In this document: piece after piece, positions 11,701 to 22,900 of the stretch
Position numbering within the stretch: the first letter of the stretch is position 1
Layout: each line of letters starts with the position of its first letter
Position numbers and translations under genes: made by a program
The notes under the pieces: generated by a model
What the model was told of the DNA's origin: nothing
The model's database searches: none
Seen by the model: the letters and a program-made list of their open reading frames with translations, nothing else
DNA from: Telopea speciosissima
Taxonomy: Eukaryota; Streptophyta; Magnoliopsida; Proteales; Proteaceae
DNA length: 64,000 bases
Assembly (NCBI RefSeq): GCF_018873765.1
Contig: NC_057925.1
Span: 8,505,568-8,569,567, forward strand
Direction: 5' to 3'

Positions 11701-11828
11701 CTGTTAGAGAAGGGGCATGGTGTACATTGATCGCACATTCTCCCCCCCCCCCCCAAGTAATATATTTTTGTTGTTTTTATATGGTAGGAAAAATGCTATG
11801 CATAATTGGATGTGTTTTTTATGTGCAG
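8756..11828 (+). other. Single 3.07-kb intron of RPS2
   Basis: Starts GTATTG after codon 220 (phase 0) and ends TTATGTGCAG. AT-rich, without a recognisable gene or element. It has poly-C runs at about 11331 and 11742. Long for a ribosomal-protein gene. Confidence 0.9.
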
Positions 11829-11987
11829 GCTACCTTCGATTGTCTTCTTAAGACGTATGGTTTCCTGACTCCTGATTTCTGGAGGGAGACACGCTTCACA
11901 AAGTCTCCTTTCCAGGAGTACACGGATTTGTTGGCTAAGCCTACAACCAAGGCACTCATATTGGAGGAGGAGCAGAAGATGGAGTAG
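11829..11987 (+). CDS. RPS2: 40S ribosomal protein S2 (uS5), exon 2
   Basis: The last 52 residues and the TAG stop (11985-11987). It begins [18 protein letters not shown] directly after the GTGCAG acceptor and continues the exon 1 frame (phase 0) at GNFVK. This C-terminal segment ([11 protein letters not shown], then the acidic tail [10 protein letters not shown]) is strongly conserved in eukaryotic S2. The AT-rich and T-rich sequence after the stop is the likely 3' UTR. Confidence 0.96.
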   Translation, partial: ATFDCLLKTYGFLTPDFWRETRFTKSPFQEYTDLLAKPTTKALILEEEQKME

Positions 11988-12670
11988 GTGCTTTTTTTTT
12001 TGGTTGCTGAGCAGTTTTCAGGATACATTCTGATTGTTGAGCAGAGAGCTTTTGGTGCGTCACTGAAGTTCCCTTTCTGGACGAGATTTTGTTTCCCTTC
12101 CCCCCTTCCCTTCTTTAATTAGATCTTAGATTATAAGTAATATTGGAATTGTTAGACTCGATTATATTTTTTGTTTTCTGCTGAGCACATGTTTTTTTGG
12201 TCCCTCTGGCGTTTACCTGATGACTCCTTAAATATTCCTTTGAGTTTTCATGCTGCTTAATTTGGTTCAGTTATCTTAAGAGTTATGTAGTATTGTTAGT
12301 TTTTTCTGCCTTGATCTCTTTACCAAATGATAAAGAAAATTGCTTCGGAAATTAGTTATGTAGTGTTAGTTGTTGTTTCTGCTTTGATCTCTTTACCAAA
12401 TAATAAAGAACCGAAATTCATTTTGAAACAACAGTTACGCTCTTTCATTGGTGGACTAAGTTTAAGTGCCGTTTCCCATCCAATTTGGAAAGTTCTCCTG
12501 TACGTGAAGTTCCTGGTCCAATTTGGAAGGAGGATATAAAATGTTTTTTTTTTTTGGTTGATGATTGATATAAAATGCTTCTTGAAGTGTAACATTAAAT
12601 TCTATCCTCTTGTTAGGTCCAACTGACGTTTACATTAATCTACAAAGATGAATGACCAAAAAAAAATAAG
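11988..12670 (+). other. 3' flank of RPS2, no gene seen
   Basis: T-rich DNA, the first few hundred bases probably 3' UTR. A direct repeat containing TGATCTCTTTACCAAAT and TAAAGAA occurs at about 12312 and 12386. Nothing else recognised. Confidence 0.4.
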
Positions 12671-12672
12671 GG

Positions 12673-13086
12673 AAAATTACATGATTAGTTACTGTTTGGT
12701 TTTCATTTATAAAATTGTTCATCCTATGTTTGAGTTGACAAAAATAGACAAAAACAAGTCTAGTTTTACAAAACTAGACAAAATAGTGACTCTTCTCCCT
12801 TCCTCTGCAGTTCCCCTCTGAAAAAATTTCTTTTTTTTTTTTTTCCTTTGTTACATGAGAATGGCGGTGGTTGGGACAAGGGTAGGGTTGCAGGGAACGG
12901 AGGATGCTTGTGCGAGAAGGCAATGACAGGGGTAAAAATGATTAAAAAAGTAAAGTGTGGGAGGGAGGGATACTATTTTGTCCAGTTTTGTTAATCTTAA
13001 CTTGTTTGTATCTATTTTTGTTTACTCAAACATAGGGTGGATAGTTTTGTAAATGAAAATCCAAAAGTAGCTAATCATGTAATTTT
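12673..13086. mobile_element. Foldback MITE with ~88-bp terminal inverted repeats
   Basis: The left end AAAATTACATGATTAG and the following ~85 bases (through TTCATCCTATGTTTGAGT and AAAAATAGA) are mirrored at the right end (ACTCAAACATAGGGTGGA through CTAATCATGTAATTTT) with few mismatches. The interior is about 240 bp and non-coding. I could not fix a convincing target-site duplication. Confidence 0.75.
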
Positions 13087-13179
13087 TGCAAAAAAGAATA
13101 TGTCGCCTTCTTTAGATGTCTGTTTGGCATGGTGTAGGTGTATTCGGTGATGGAATTAGTCTTTGGCGATTTTAATCTA

Positions 13180-13348
13180 GGGAAGTAGTTTTCTTTACGG
13201 GAGTGTTGTTTACGTCAACATTCTCATGTGTTTATCTCTCTCTTCCTTAAAATAAGGGGGCAGAGATGTCTTTTCACATGGGGAGGAGAGAGATAGACTC
13301 ATGGGAGTGCTGGTGTAGGCTACACTCCTGGACAAAGAACTTTCTCCC
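13180..13348. mobile_element. Mutator-type MITE, family copy A (169 bp)
   Basis: Begins GGGAAGTAG and ends CTTTCTCCC, with imperfect inverted repeats of about 63 bp at both ends (blocks GGGAGTGT and TCATGNGTNTATCTCTCTC). It is flanked by perfect 9-bp direct repeats TTTAATCTA (13171-13179 and 13349-13357). Nine-base duplications are the hallmark of Mutator-superfamily insertion. Related copies lie at 14758 and 52711. Confidence 0.88.
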
Positions 13349-13357
13349 TTTAATCTA

Positions 13358-14757
13358 ATTCTAAGAATTGCCTATTTTATTAACACAAGTTGTAAAAAAA
13401 CAGAAAAATCTCAAAAAATCTCTCCTTTCTCCTAAAATCTCTTACGCCCTTCCTTTGACCCAATTTTACTTTTTAGAAGAAAAGTAAAAACTTAAAGCAA
13501 AGGTCTTATCCTAAATTGTAATCAATTGTAGTAAATGTTAGATATATGTGTTTAAATTCTTATTAAACATGTTAGTTTGCATTATCATTTTATGTGTGAT
13601 GGGTTATCGTAAGTTTTTACCTTAAAATGTTCACAACTAGGGATTATATTGGGCATATTGTTCATGAGGTTGTTACATTTTATATTTCTCAGAATGTGAT
13701 TTAACAATATATGTATGAGCATTCATATTTTATGAGTGATTGAGTGTTGGAGATGATAATAATGAGAGTCTTGTATGGATCATCGTCAATTGTTTATGTA
13801 ACAAAGCTCTCTGATAGTTGTTTTTGTTCTCATACCTAAGAGGGTCCTATCGATGTAGGTGTATTTTGTTTGTCTAAGGATATTATATCAATGGGCCAAA
13901 TTTATGATAATTATCTATGAGTGGAGGAGATTTTCAATATGGAATACACTTTCTGATTAAGGAGAATATCTTGAGAGAATGCAATGATTGGATGAAAATT
14001 CAAGTTCGGTAGTAATTTTGTAAATTATTTGCAAATGCATTTAAATAGTATTATTTTTAAAAATATTTTATAACCAATAAATGATCAACATATTATGTAC
14101 TAGTTGTTTCGATGGATTAGGGTTTTTGACAATTGTATTTTTCATATCCAAAAATCTGTTATGCAACGTTAAAGCGGAGAGACTTAAATATAATATTATT
14201 TTTTTATCACTTGGAGGGTGTTTTCCTCTATGGAACAACCATATTTTGGAAGACGGGACATGGCATCGAAATGGAATATGGTCTGAGTTTATTTTGGTTT
14301 GATTGTGGCATTCACCAAAAATTGAATATCTAATTGGATTAAAGAAAAAAAAGAGTAATCCATGTACAAGGCTCCCACTACTGTAGGGTCTGGGTGCGAT
14401 CATACCACCATATCTAATAGGATTAAGTTTATTAATTTTTCCTTCATGGATGGTGAAGAGAGTATCCCTTCACCAATGGTGATGTGATGTTATGATTGAC
14501 CTCCAAGTTCATCATTAACCCCCACCCTCTATTGGGATTTGGGATCCGACTCCTCTTCAATAAGTCCGCCGCCCAGGAAGTGCCCAATGAGGCATCCGAC
14601 GGCTGGGTTGGCTGCCACATATCCTCATTTGGTGGATTCCTCATTGGAGAGGAGCACGATGCCCCTCTCTATTGTTCATGGTCATAAACCCCTTTCTCCA
14701 AAGCAATCAAAAGGGTCAGGTAGGGTGATGATGAGATTCTCTATCTAATATGAAAAA
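13358..14757. other. Intergenic stretch without a recognisable gene
   Basis: AT-rich. The overlapping short frames on both strands at 14068-14748 have no family features I recognise and are not called. Confidence 0.4.
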
Positions 14758-14926
14758 GGGAAAAAGTTCTCTGTCCGGGAGTGTGGCCTATGCCAGCACT
14801 CCCATGAGTCTATCTCTCTCCTCCCCATGTGAAAGGACACATCTGCCCCCTTGTTTTAAGGAGGAGAGAGATAGACACATGGGAGTGCTAGCGTAGGCCA
14901 CACTCCCGTACAGAAAACTGCTTCCC
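14758..14926. mobile_element. Mutator-type MITE, family copy B (169 bp)
   Basis: Same family as 13180-13348, here GGGAAAAAGTTCTCTGTCCG at the left and CAGAAAACTGCTTCCC at the right, with the shared blocks CACTCCCATGAGTCTATC and GAGAGAGATAGACACATGGG. Flanks read TATGAAAAA (14749-14757) and TATGAAAAT (14927-14935), a 9-bp duplication with one mismatch. Confidence 0.88.
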
Positions 14927-15626
14927 TATGAAAATAATCAAGAACTACAAAAGAGCTGGTCTGGATTGGTTTTTTTACTACAATTTGAAACCCTATGACC
15001 TCTTAATTAACGGAGGTCTTGTATCCTAACAAGTTGGTGCCAAAAGTGAAATCATGTTAATACATGCAATGATTTTACACGAACAATAAGGTGTGGCAGT
15101 TGATGATGAACTAAAAATTCAATCATAGAGTCAGATCACCAATGGAGAAGGAATTCTTCCTTTCTCTACGTTTGAAAAAAAACTTAAATCCTAAATCATA
15201 TGACAGATTGCTGCTTAATTGGGTGAACCAGGCTCAATTTTAAAAGGTTCTGTCAGATGGGTTCAATCTGATTTGTGGGTCATGAGGTGATTCACCCTAA
15301 AAGCCCTAATCTCTTTACCAACGGTCATACAACTAAGGGATAGTGTTTGGAAAAAGTCCAAAAAAGTGCCCATAATCCAATGACACAGGTGTGGAAAGCT
15401 ACAGACCATTCATCAATTGGGTTCTGAGCCTGAGGTGTTAGGGTGACACATCCCTTTCACAACCAAAATTAAAACATTTCAGTTCTACGGACATTACAAA
15501 AAGACAAACTGGATAGAGAAATTGGGAAGAGAAATCAATAGAGACATAACACACACAAACATCTTGGTTCCTGTTTTTTCTAGTTTCGAAACCCTAAAAT
15601 AGAAGAAAGAATGAGAAAAAAAATTA
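14927..15626. other. Intergenic stretch without a recognisable gene
   Basis: No open frame or repeat structure that I can support. Confidence 0.4.
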
Positions 15627-16897
15627 GGGGCAATTACTATCACTACCTTACACTTAGCCTATATCTATTAAAACTATTCTACCATAAAAGTTTTTTTTTG
15701 AAACTACTCTGTTTTTTAACTTTTACATTTCTTTCTATCATCATATTTTTAAATATCCATATTGCGCTTCCTTTTCACCTAGTAACTTGCTAATCTATTT
15801 AACCTACCTTTCTTCTTCTATTTTTTACTATTAATGAGAGCGGCCACCCGCTTCTTCTCTCCCATTTTTTATTCCATTCGATATTTGTTTTTGTTTTTGT
15901 TTTTTCTTCAATTTTTCAATTTAATTAATTTTTTATTAAACATTTCATCCTCATCGTTCTTCTTCGAACAAATTGACTTGATCCTCATTGTGATCCAATT
16001 CTTCTCAGTCGTCTCCGTTATAGGTGTGTTCCCTTCTCTGAAACCGATCCATCTTTTATGGATTCTCAACTGAAATCGCCAAGAAGGTAGAGAAATTCCA
16101 ATGATTGATCTTGTGCCGTTCTATCCAATGACTGTGAGGTTGAGGAGAGCTGAAGATGGTCATGCACAGATCAATTGTAATGGAGAGGGAGGGTTGCCTT
16201 CTGCTTCTACGAATATGAAGAGGGAGAAGAAGAGTGACGGCTCGAGAATCATGTTGTAGGTTAATAAAAAATAAAAAACACGGAAAGGCAAATTGAATAA
16301 AAAGAGGAAGAGAGAGAGAAGAATTGGGATGCTTTGAAGAGCGTCGATCTATTCCATGGTTTTAGTTCACTGTATCAGAACGGGTATCGCGAACCTGCAA
16401 AACCGATACGATATCGGCCTGGATCAATTGTATCGACAAAATTACTCTTGAATCTCCTTAAAAAATAAATTTTCTGACCATTTTACCCCTTGTTTGTACC
16501 ATGCTATCGATACGATATCGACACGGTATCGGTGACTAACAAAATCGACACATATCGCCTGATACGGGCAATACAATACCGATACTTAGAACCATGATCT
16601 GTTCGAAGAAGAATGATGAGGATGAAAGGTTGAATAAAAAATTAATTAAAGAGAAAAATTGAAGAAAAAATAGGGAAAAAACGAATGGAGTAAAAAACGA
16701 GAGAGAGAAAAAGCGGGTGACTGCATTTATTTTTTACTATTTTAATGTAAAAAATAGGAGAAGAATAGTAGATTAAATAGATTAGCAGCTTACTAGGTGA
16801 AAAAGGGGCAATCTGGATATTAAAAAACATTAATGATAGAAAGAGATGTTAAAATTTAAAAGCAGGCTAAGTGTAGGGTAGTGATAGTAATTGCCCC
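15627..16897. mobile_element. Mutator-like foldback element with ~300-bp terminal inverted repeats
   Basis: The left end GGGGCAATTACTATCACTAC and the right end, its reverse complement bar one base, start long inverted arms (about 15627-15970 and 16597-16897) that include a shared GAACAGATC/AAGAAGAATGATGAGGATGA region. Flanks AAAAAATTA (15618-15626) and AAAAAGTTA (16898-16906) form a 9-bp duplication with one mismatch. Long arms plus a 9-bp duplication point to the Mutator superfamily. The interior has no transposase, so it is non-autonomous. A hAT-type MITE is nested at 16355-16596. The right end is 161 bp upstream of the next gene's start codon. Confidence 0.85.
16355..16596. mobile_element. 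hAT-type MITE, CATGG family, copy 1
   Basis: Starts CATGGTTTTAG and ends AGAACCATG, with ATCTATTC (16347-16354) and ATCTGTTC (16597-16604) on either side, an 8-bp duplication with one mismatch. The interior is rich in GATACGATATCG-type palindromes. A second copy in opposite orientation lies at 26748-26962. Confidence 0.75.
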
Positions 16898-17058
16898 AAA
16901 AAGTTATCAGTCAAAGAATATCTAAAGTGCCCCAACGTTCGAATAACAATAGTTCTTCACTTTCTCTCTTTAATCTCTCTTATGTTCGTTCCCTTTTGTT
17001 TCAATCTCATCTCCTCAGATCCTCAACTATCACAAGAGAGAGGATAGTCTTCGTAGCC

Positions 17059-17397
17059 ATGTTAATGGACATGTTTATTTGTTGTATAGTGTCAAAGTTG
17101 GATAATGAGCAACCACCATTAAGGGAAGCGCCGCCTGTGGCGGTGGTGATGGAGTCAAGTACTCATTCAACACAACGGTCGATCGAGACATTGATTGTGG
17201 TTTTAGCTGTGATCACAATCGCCGGCGTCATTGCAGGAATCTTTGCTCGAGTTTGTGGTGGACGTCAGTTTAGGGGAAGTGGTGAAGATGACATGGAAGG
17301 GTGTGTGGAGAGGAGGTGTAAGAGTTGCATTGATGGTGGAGTTCCACCTCCACCGGAAAACATAAAGGCTCCGGCCACAGAAGAAGCAAAGAAGTGA
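17059..17397 (+). CDS. Small single-pass membrane protein of unknown function
   Basis: A 112-residue intronless frame from ATG 17059; later in-frame ATGs at 17065, 17071 and 17149 are possible starts. A hydrophobic helix (ETLIVVLAVITIAGVIAGIF, about residues 43-62) is followed by RVCGGR and a conserved-looking cytoplasmic-type segment DDMEGCVERRCKSCIDGG (about 77-94), then a Pro-rich, charged tail ending EEAKK. This matches a family of small uncharacterised plant membrane proteins in which the segment usually reads DIEGWVERRCRSCIDG. Function is unknown. The frame is open for 56 more codons upstream without an ATG, which I treat as 5' UTR. No disabling change is seen. The gene starts 161 bp after the Mutator-like element, so part of its promoter may be transposon sequence. 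Confidence 0.8.
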   Translation: MLMDMFICCIVSKLDNEQPPLREAPPVAVVMESSTHSTQRSIETLIVVLAVITIAGVIAGIFARVCGGRQFRGSGEDDMEGCVERRCKSCIDGGVPPPPENIKAPATEEAKK

Positions 17398-19424
17398 GGT
17401 GAAGTATTATACAGGCATTTTATGTTGTAGAATGTAAGAAAATGTTTGAAACTTTAGGGTTCTACTACTACTGATATGAAAATCTTCCATAATTTCCATC
17501 ATTTGTTCTTGATCGAGTAGTAGTTCTGGGGGTTTCTGTGCAAAACTGTTAAAATCTCTTTTTTACTTTGAAATCTGATATGTGACGAATGGTTTTCCTT
17601 CAATGTTTGCTAGTTTTCATCTTTAGTTGCATTTCAGTGAGTCCCCCTTCTTTAACGTTGGATTGGAAACCCATCCCTCTCTCTTTTTTTAGGATTTAAT
17701 GGGAACTGGGAAGTCTCACCTTCCGGCATGAATGAACCACTTATGGGGTAACCAAGCTAGCAGAGACTACGCCCTATGAATTTTTTTTTTTAACCAAAAA
17801 TGAAATTGAGAGTTGAAATCCTTCTAGATTGAGACCAGGGTTTCCAAAATCGGTGAATGTGATTATTCACACCAAGCTTCCCCCGATTTCTGCCGTTTTT
17901 GATCTTGATCGATTCCGATTAGACCAATTGAGACACATGTTTAGTGCTTTTTTAGTGACATCATACAAACCATGCACCAATCCGATTGATGAAACAAAAG
18001 AAGATTCGTAACCAAACCTTTTTACCTTCCGAGTGTGACAGACTAACCGACCTTTTCTTTAATGAGGGTAAATATTATCCGATGTATACTCGAAAAAAAT
18101 GTAATTTTTTATAAAAACATAATGATAAATCACCTTTAAAATATTTAAAAAACCTTTTTATTCTTATATCAAATAAATTTAAAAACAGATAAAGAACAAT
18201 TTCAACTTCTCACTTTACCATCACTTTACCATTTCGGTTACAACAAGATGAGCCCTTTGTTAATACTTAATAGTTATAATTAAGGTTATGTCATAATTGC
18301 AAATAAAACTAAGGGTTATGAGCCCTTTTCTTGTGTGTGTGCACTAGCGAAGATCAATCCTATAGCCTTACCCATTATCAAATGGTTGGGGATCTACCAC
18401 TCAAGATGATATGCTTACCCGCCGTGAAGACGAAAGTTTAACGTGTTGGCAAATCCGGTTTCAAAAGCCATCCAATTGCCATATTTTCAATCAGCCACTA
18501 GTTTTCTTCCTAGAGAACCCAAGAAAGTCTCATTTTTACTTAAGAAAGATGTAGTACACGGCGAGGATAAAGGCTCTTTTTAATTTTGATTTTGATCGAT
18601 TGGATATCTTTCATAAAGAATTGAAAGAAGATGTGATGATTTTTTTTGGAAAATCTCAACGAAAAATACACATTATTCCTTCTTTCTATCGAATCGATCA
18701 TATCCTCTATCTACATTCCACGAATCATTAATAAAAACTATTTTCAATCAAAAGATAAAATTGTTTGGTAAACATTAGACAAAATAGAGTATGAAGTGAG
18801 AAACTATTTGGTAACTATTTAATTGTAAATAATTGTTAGGCCAAAGATTTCATACACAGCATCGTCTCCCCTCTCACAAAGAGTAGGAAAAGTCATAAAC
18901 GCCCACCCATATTGTATGCCTCGAAACTCCCACCCTCTCACATGCATGACTTACATAGTCATGTATGATAACTTCCCCCTAATTGTTATAACATTTTTAA
19001 AGAAATGAGCAGAAACTATGGAAAGTTAGCATTAAAGATAGCCTTTTATGAAGACATGACCCAAAGCCCATAAATGGTTTAAGTAGTGGGTGAAGGGAGT
19101 CCACTTTCGCTCATCTTCCATCTCAATTTCCTCACATAATTGTAACAGAGTATTTGGTTACAAATTTTTTTTAAAAGTTGGCGAGATGCGGGGAGATCAT
19201 AGGCTAAAACTACACTGGTGCATTATTTCCTTATTATCTGCGCAGACTCAACAAACTCCCATAGCTATTACTCTTTTCAAAAATGGCGAAATCCTAACGC
19301 TTACCACTTGATTTCCATCGTAAAACGGCTTCTTCTAACCTCTGACTTGAAGTCTCAACATAGAGAGAGAGGGAGATAGACAAAGGGTATCTGAGAGGAG
19401 ACTTGGAAAGTCAATCGAGAGTAA
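17398..19424. other. Intergenic stretch without a recognisable gene
   Basis: The first ~100 bases are probably 3' UTR of the membrane-protein gene. The rest is AT-rich with no frame or repeat I can assign. Confidence 0.4.
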
Positions 19425-19760
19425 GGGTGTCAATTTGGTACGGAATCGGATATTCGGTTTGGATTCGGTTCAGTTCCAAGCAGTGGCAGTGGGATCTAGA
19501 TCCGAACCAAGTCTTGGATCGATTCTAGAATTGAATACTATAACGATCCTAGTCAAATCAGTTCGGATCTGGTTACAATTCAGTTTTTATCTGGTTACTA
19601 CATTCGGTTTTTTTTTTTGCTAAAGGTCAGCAAGTATATATTGAAAGTAAGATGAAAATTACAAAAATAAATGAACTGAACAGCTGTTGTGGCTTGAGAG
19701 CACAATCAGCCAATTACAAGTACTACATTCCGTTACTATATCCAAAAAAACAATCATGGA

Positions 19761-19796
<36 letters not shown>

Positions 19797-20446
19797 ATTA
19801 CATACCTTCAATACACAACCTTGCGGCCTTTGCTTGCCTTGGAACAATGCAATAAGACCAATGGAGGAGAGGAAACGAAGAACTGGAAGGATGATCCCAC
19901 AAGCTCTACCTTCGGCCTTCATTGTGTTCATTTGGGACTCATGAGCACAGAAGACGCTTAGAGAGAGATTAACTCCAACTTGCATGAAGGTTGAAATTGC
20001 AAAGTTGTTGAAGATGGAGAATCGACTATGGAGTCGCTGCAACACTACTAGAGACTGAGAGGATGAACCGGTAAAGAGAAAGAGATAAAAAATTGAAGAG
20101 TCACAGAAGAAGACGTGATCGTGAAGAAATCCATATTTAGTAAGACATAAGGACTAAGGAGTAAGTGAATCTAAGACTTTAAGGGACTAAGGGTTAACCG
20201 TCAACTTAGAGTCTTAACCATTAAAACTCTAATCCTAATAAACTATTAGGGTTTTAATTTACCTTTAAGGCAGGTATTTGGTTAGATCCATCGATTTAGT
20301 GGGTAGATCTGGATCCGAACCGAACCAAATTATAAAAACTTTTTCAAATCTAGGACTTAACCATATTAAATTCAGTTCAAATCGGTTCAAGTTATTTGAT
20401 TAAGATAAAGATTCGGTATTTGGTTCCTGGTCACTCATTGATACCC
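19425..20446. mobile_element. GGGTGTCAAT-ended repeat element, copy 1
   Basis: Begins GGGTGTCAATTTGG and ends CATTGATACCC, so the termini are inverted. Subterminal DNA is rich in ATTCGGTTTGGATTCGG-type motifs and their complements (TCCGAACCGAACC). The same ends occur at 20524-22900. No target duplication could be fixed. It contains a (GA)15 microsatellite at 19765. Confidence 0.5.
19765..19794 (+). repeat. (GA)15 microsatellite
   Basis: Uninterrupted GA dinucleotide run. The Ser/Leu- and Arg/Glu-repeat frames over it are artefacts. Confidence 0.95.
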
Positions 20447-20684
20447 TTAATTTAGACTTTATTATGGTTTTTCTATTTCTTTTTTAAATAAAAAAATGGT
20501 CCTAAATGATACCAAACACAAAAGGGTGTCAATTTAGAACCGAAACGAAACGGCTGTTTAAAACTGAATTGAATCAAACCAAAATAATGCGATTCAGTTT
20601 CATGCTTTAAACCGTTAAATCAAACCAAATTACCTATTTTGAAATTGAATTAGAAATCGTATAAAATTATATTCATTTTAAAAT

Positions 20685-22574
20685 GAGAAATTTACGAAAC
20701 ACCCCCTAAAAATGGATTGAAACTCAAATCACCCCCTAAAATTTGAAAATACTCAGATCACCCCTAGAATAGAGCCCAATACTCAGATTCAACCCTACCG
20801 TTAGTGGTCCACCGTTAAACAATGAAGTCAGCCATTTAAATAATTTTTAAAAACCTAAACTACCCTTGTGCAATGTAAAGTTACAATATTACCCTTGCAA
20901 AGAAAAAACCCCCAAAGTCTAATATAGAGTTACTATTTTACCCTTGAATCTAAAACCCCCAATATCCATCTTCTGCCTCACATGTTCTGCAACTTAATCG
21001 CTGTCCAAGCTCCCCAAAAGCAATAATGGAAAACCAAAAAACAGATCGGCGCCCCCATGATACCCACCTCTCTAAAGTGTGAAACCGCAGCCTGAGAGGA
21101 GAAAAACGCTCTTTAATTTTCTAGTTTAGTGTCAGTGTTTGAGGACCTCAGAGAAAAACTGAAACCATGGTCCCTTCCTGCTTCGGTACTCCAAACCAAT
21201 TGACTCAAGAAACCCAGAAGCCATAAAACCTCATCACCTGCATGTACCAAACTCAGCTCTGGAACTTCCCAACCTTCCTGACAATAACCTGGTCCAAAAC
21301 CCTTTTCTCCCATTCTTTAATCATCCATGCCTTCGATTTAGAGAAGAGAGAAAATAGTGGATTCCTCTATGTTTTGAAGAAGAAGAATCCTCTTCACGGT
21401 TTTGGGGAGTAAAAGCTTCCACGTCTGGAGAGAAAATCCACAAGAGAGTATAGAGATTGAGAAGAAAAGAATGAACTTGGGAGATAGACAGTTCTTGATC
21501 TCTCCCTCCCAAGGTTTTATTTCTGAAGTTTTCTTCCTGGATATTGAGACCGGGATCCGACTATTTTCCCTGCCGTGGCTCGAGATTCAAGCCAAGAACA
21601 GAAGCACTTAGTGAACCTAGCAAGATCCCTGCGATTTCATTGCCCAAACTAGGGATCAGAGAACCTGGTTTTCTCCATGGGAAGTGCAAAGGTTCGAAAC
21701 CAACCTGGCTCCAAATCTGTCTCCCTCACCCATCAACATCACCACCGAGTCAAGCTCTATTGGGATTTTTCTAAGGCAGAGTTCACCGGAAACTCGGCCG
21801 AGCCTGCCTCACGCTTCTACATTGCCATGATGCCCGCATCGAATTCTTCATCGTGATCTTAGAAAAGATGCGCTGCGACACATCGCCGGAGCTAGCCGAA
21901 TCTCTCCTTCCGCCGAATCCACATTGTTAGGAAATTTAAAAACACTCATTTAGAAAACAGAAATCAGGTGATTCGGTATACCGAATCTGAATCCAGCATA
22001 CCGAATGTGTTCATCCGGCTGTTCCAGTGGCTTTGTTGGTTGACTAAGAGAATTTTGAGGAGATGAATCTGAGAAATAGAGGGTTTTGATGTATGGGGCT
22101 TTTTGAGGAGATGAACCTCAGAAATAGAGGGTTTTGAAGAAAACCCAATTGCGTTGTTTAATTTCGCACAATCCTCTTGATTGGGAGAAGATTCTTCAAG
22201 GGGAAATTATGCTTGAGATTGAGTTGCAGGTCTGAGTCACCATTGGAAGCAGCTGCCTCGCCGTTGAGTCACCATCGGAGCAGTTGCCTCCCGCTCTCTT
22301 GTTTTTTTTTTTTTCCCTTCTCTCTGGTGAACTTATGCTTGAGATTGAGTTGCAGGTGTGAGGAAGATAATGAAATTAGGTTGAAGATGAAGGAAAGGGT
22401 AGTATTGTAAATTTAATTTTAATGATTTAGTACAAGGGTAAAATAGTCCTTTTATACTAATAACTAACAGTAGATTAACACCGTTAGTGTAGATGGGGTG
22501 ATCTGAGTATTTTCAAATTTCAGGACGTGATCTGAGTTTCGACCCATTTTTAGGGGGTGTTTCATAAATTTCCC
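20685..22574 (+). mobile_element. Pack-MULE: Mutator-type element carrying a host-gene fragment
   Basis: The left end GAGAAATTTACGAAACACCC and the right end (reverse complement GGGAAATTTATGAAACACCC) start inverted arms of roughly 150-250 bp. The arms share GAAACTCARATCAC and TTTGAAAATACTCAGATCAC. A perfect 9-bp duplication TTTTAAAAT flanks the element (20676-20684 and 22575-22583). No transposase is present. The interior at about 21167-21860 holds a broken DUF868-like fragment, which makes this a Pack-MULE, an element that has picked up host coding sequence. An 84-88% style arm divergence was not measured. The element sits inside the GGGTGTCAAT-ended repeat. Confidence 0.87.
21167..21860 (+). 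pseudogene. DUF868-like gene fragment captured in the Pack-MULE
   Basis: From ATG 21167 the translation reads MVPSCFGTPNQLTQETQKP, a TAA, then NLITCMYQTQLWNF and ITWSKTLFSHSL. About 400 bp later another frame gives HRVKLYWDFSKAEFTGN and PASRFYIAMM. These blocks and their order resemble the plant DUF868 family (NLVTCxYQT, TWSKxLxxHSL, and VDLYWDLSxAxFxxGPEPxxxFYxAVV from memory of the family). The family's biochemical role is unknown. Stops and at least one frameshift make it non-coding. The surrounding arms belong to the transposon. A homology search with these two blocks would settle the identity. Confidence 0.55.
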
Positions 22575-22900
22575 TTTTAAAATTTTAATCAGAAGTGGAT
22601 GATAAAGTCTTTTTCTTTTTAGTGTTTGGAAAAAATTTGATGAACTATGATCCTAATGAATAAGGGTTTTTCATTGATGAAGATGTAAAAAAAATTGACC
22701 CAAACATTTAAAATAGGATCTAAACTGAATATGAAACAAATTAAAACTTCCTAAGAAGTTGAATACAGAAACAAAAAAAGCCGAATCGATTTGAATCGAT
22801 TTGGTTTTGATTTTGAAAATGTATTCCTATTCTCGATTTAGTTCAATTATTGGTACATTTTATTTCTTAAACCGAGTCGAAATTGAACCGATTGACACCC

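Larger units (their letters stand above)
20524..22900. mobile_element. GGGTGTCAAT-ended repeat element, copy 2, split by a Pack-MULE
   Basis: GGGTGTCAATTTAGAACCG at the left and CCGATTGACACCC at the right are inverted ends. ACCGAAACG / AACCGAGTCG motifs resemble copy 1. The 1890-bp Pack-MULE at 20685-22574 plus one 9-bp duplication lie inside, so the host element would be about 480 bp. Flanks ACACAAAA and ATACAAAC match at 6 of 8 positions, too weak to prove a duplication. Confidence 0.55.

Noticed and set aside
14068..14748. Overlapping short frames on both strands
   Set aside because: No family features or supporting neighbours.
16891..17058. N-terminal extension of the membrane-protein frame to 16891
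   Set aside because: Begins at TTG inside the transposon end; no ATG before 17059.
19659..20045. 128-codon minus frame with a Ser-Leu run
   Set aside because: The run is the translation of the (GA)15 microsatellite.
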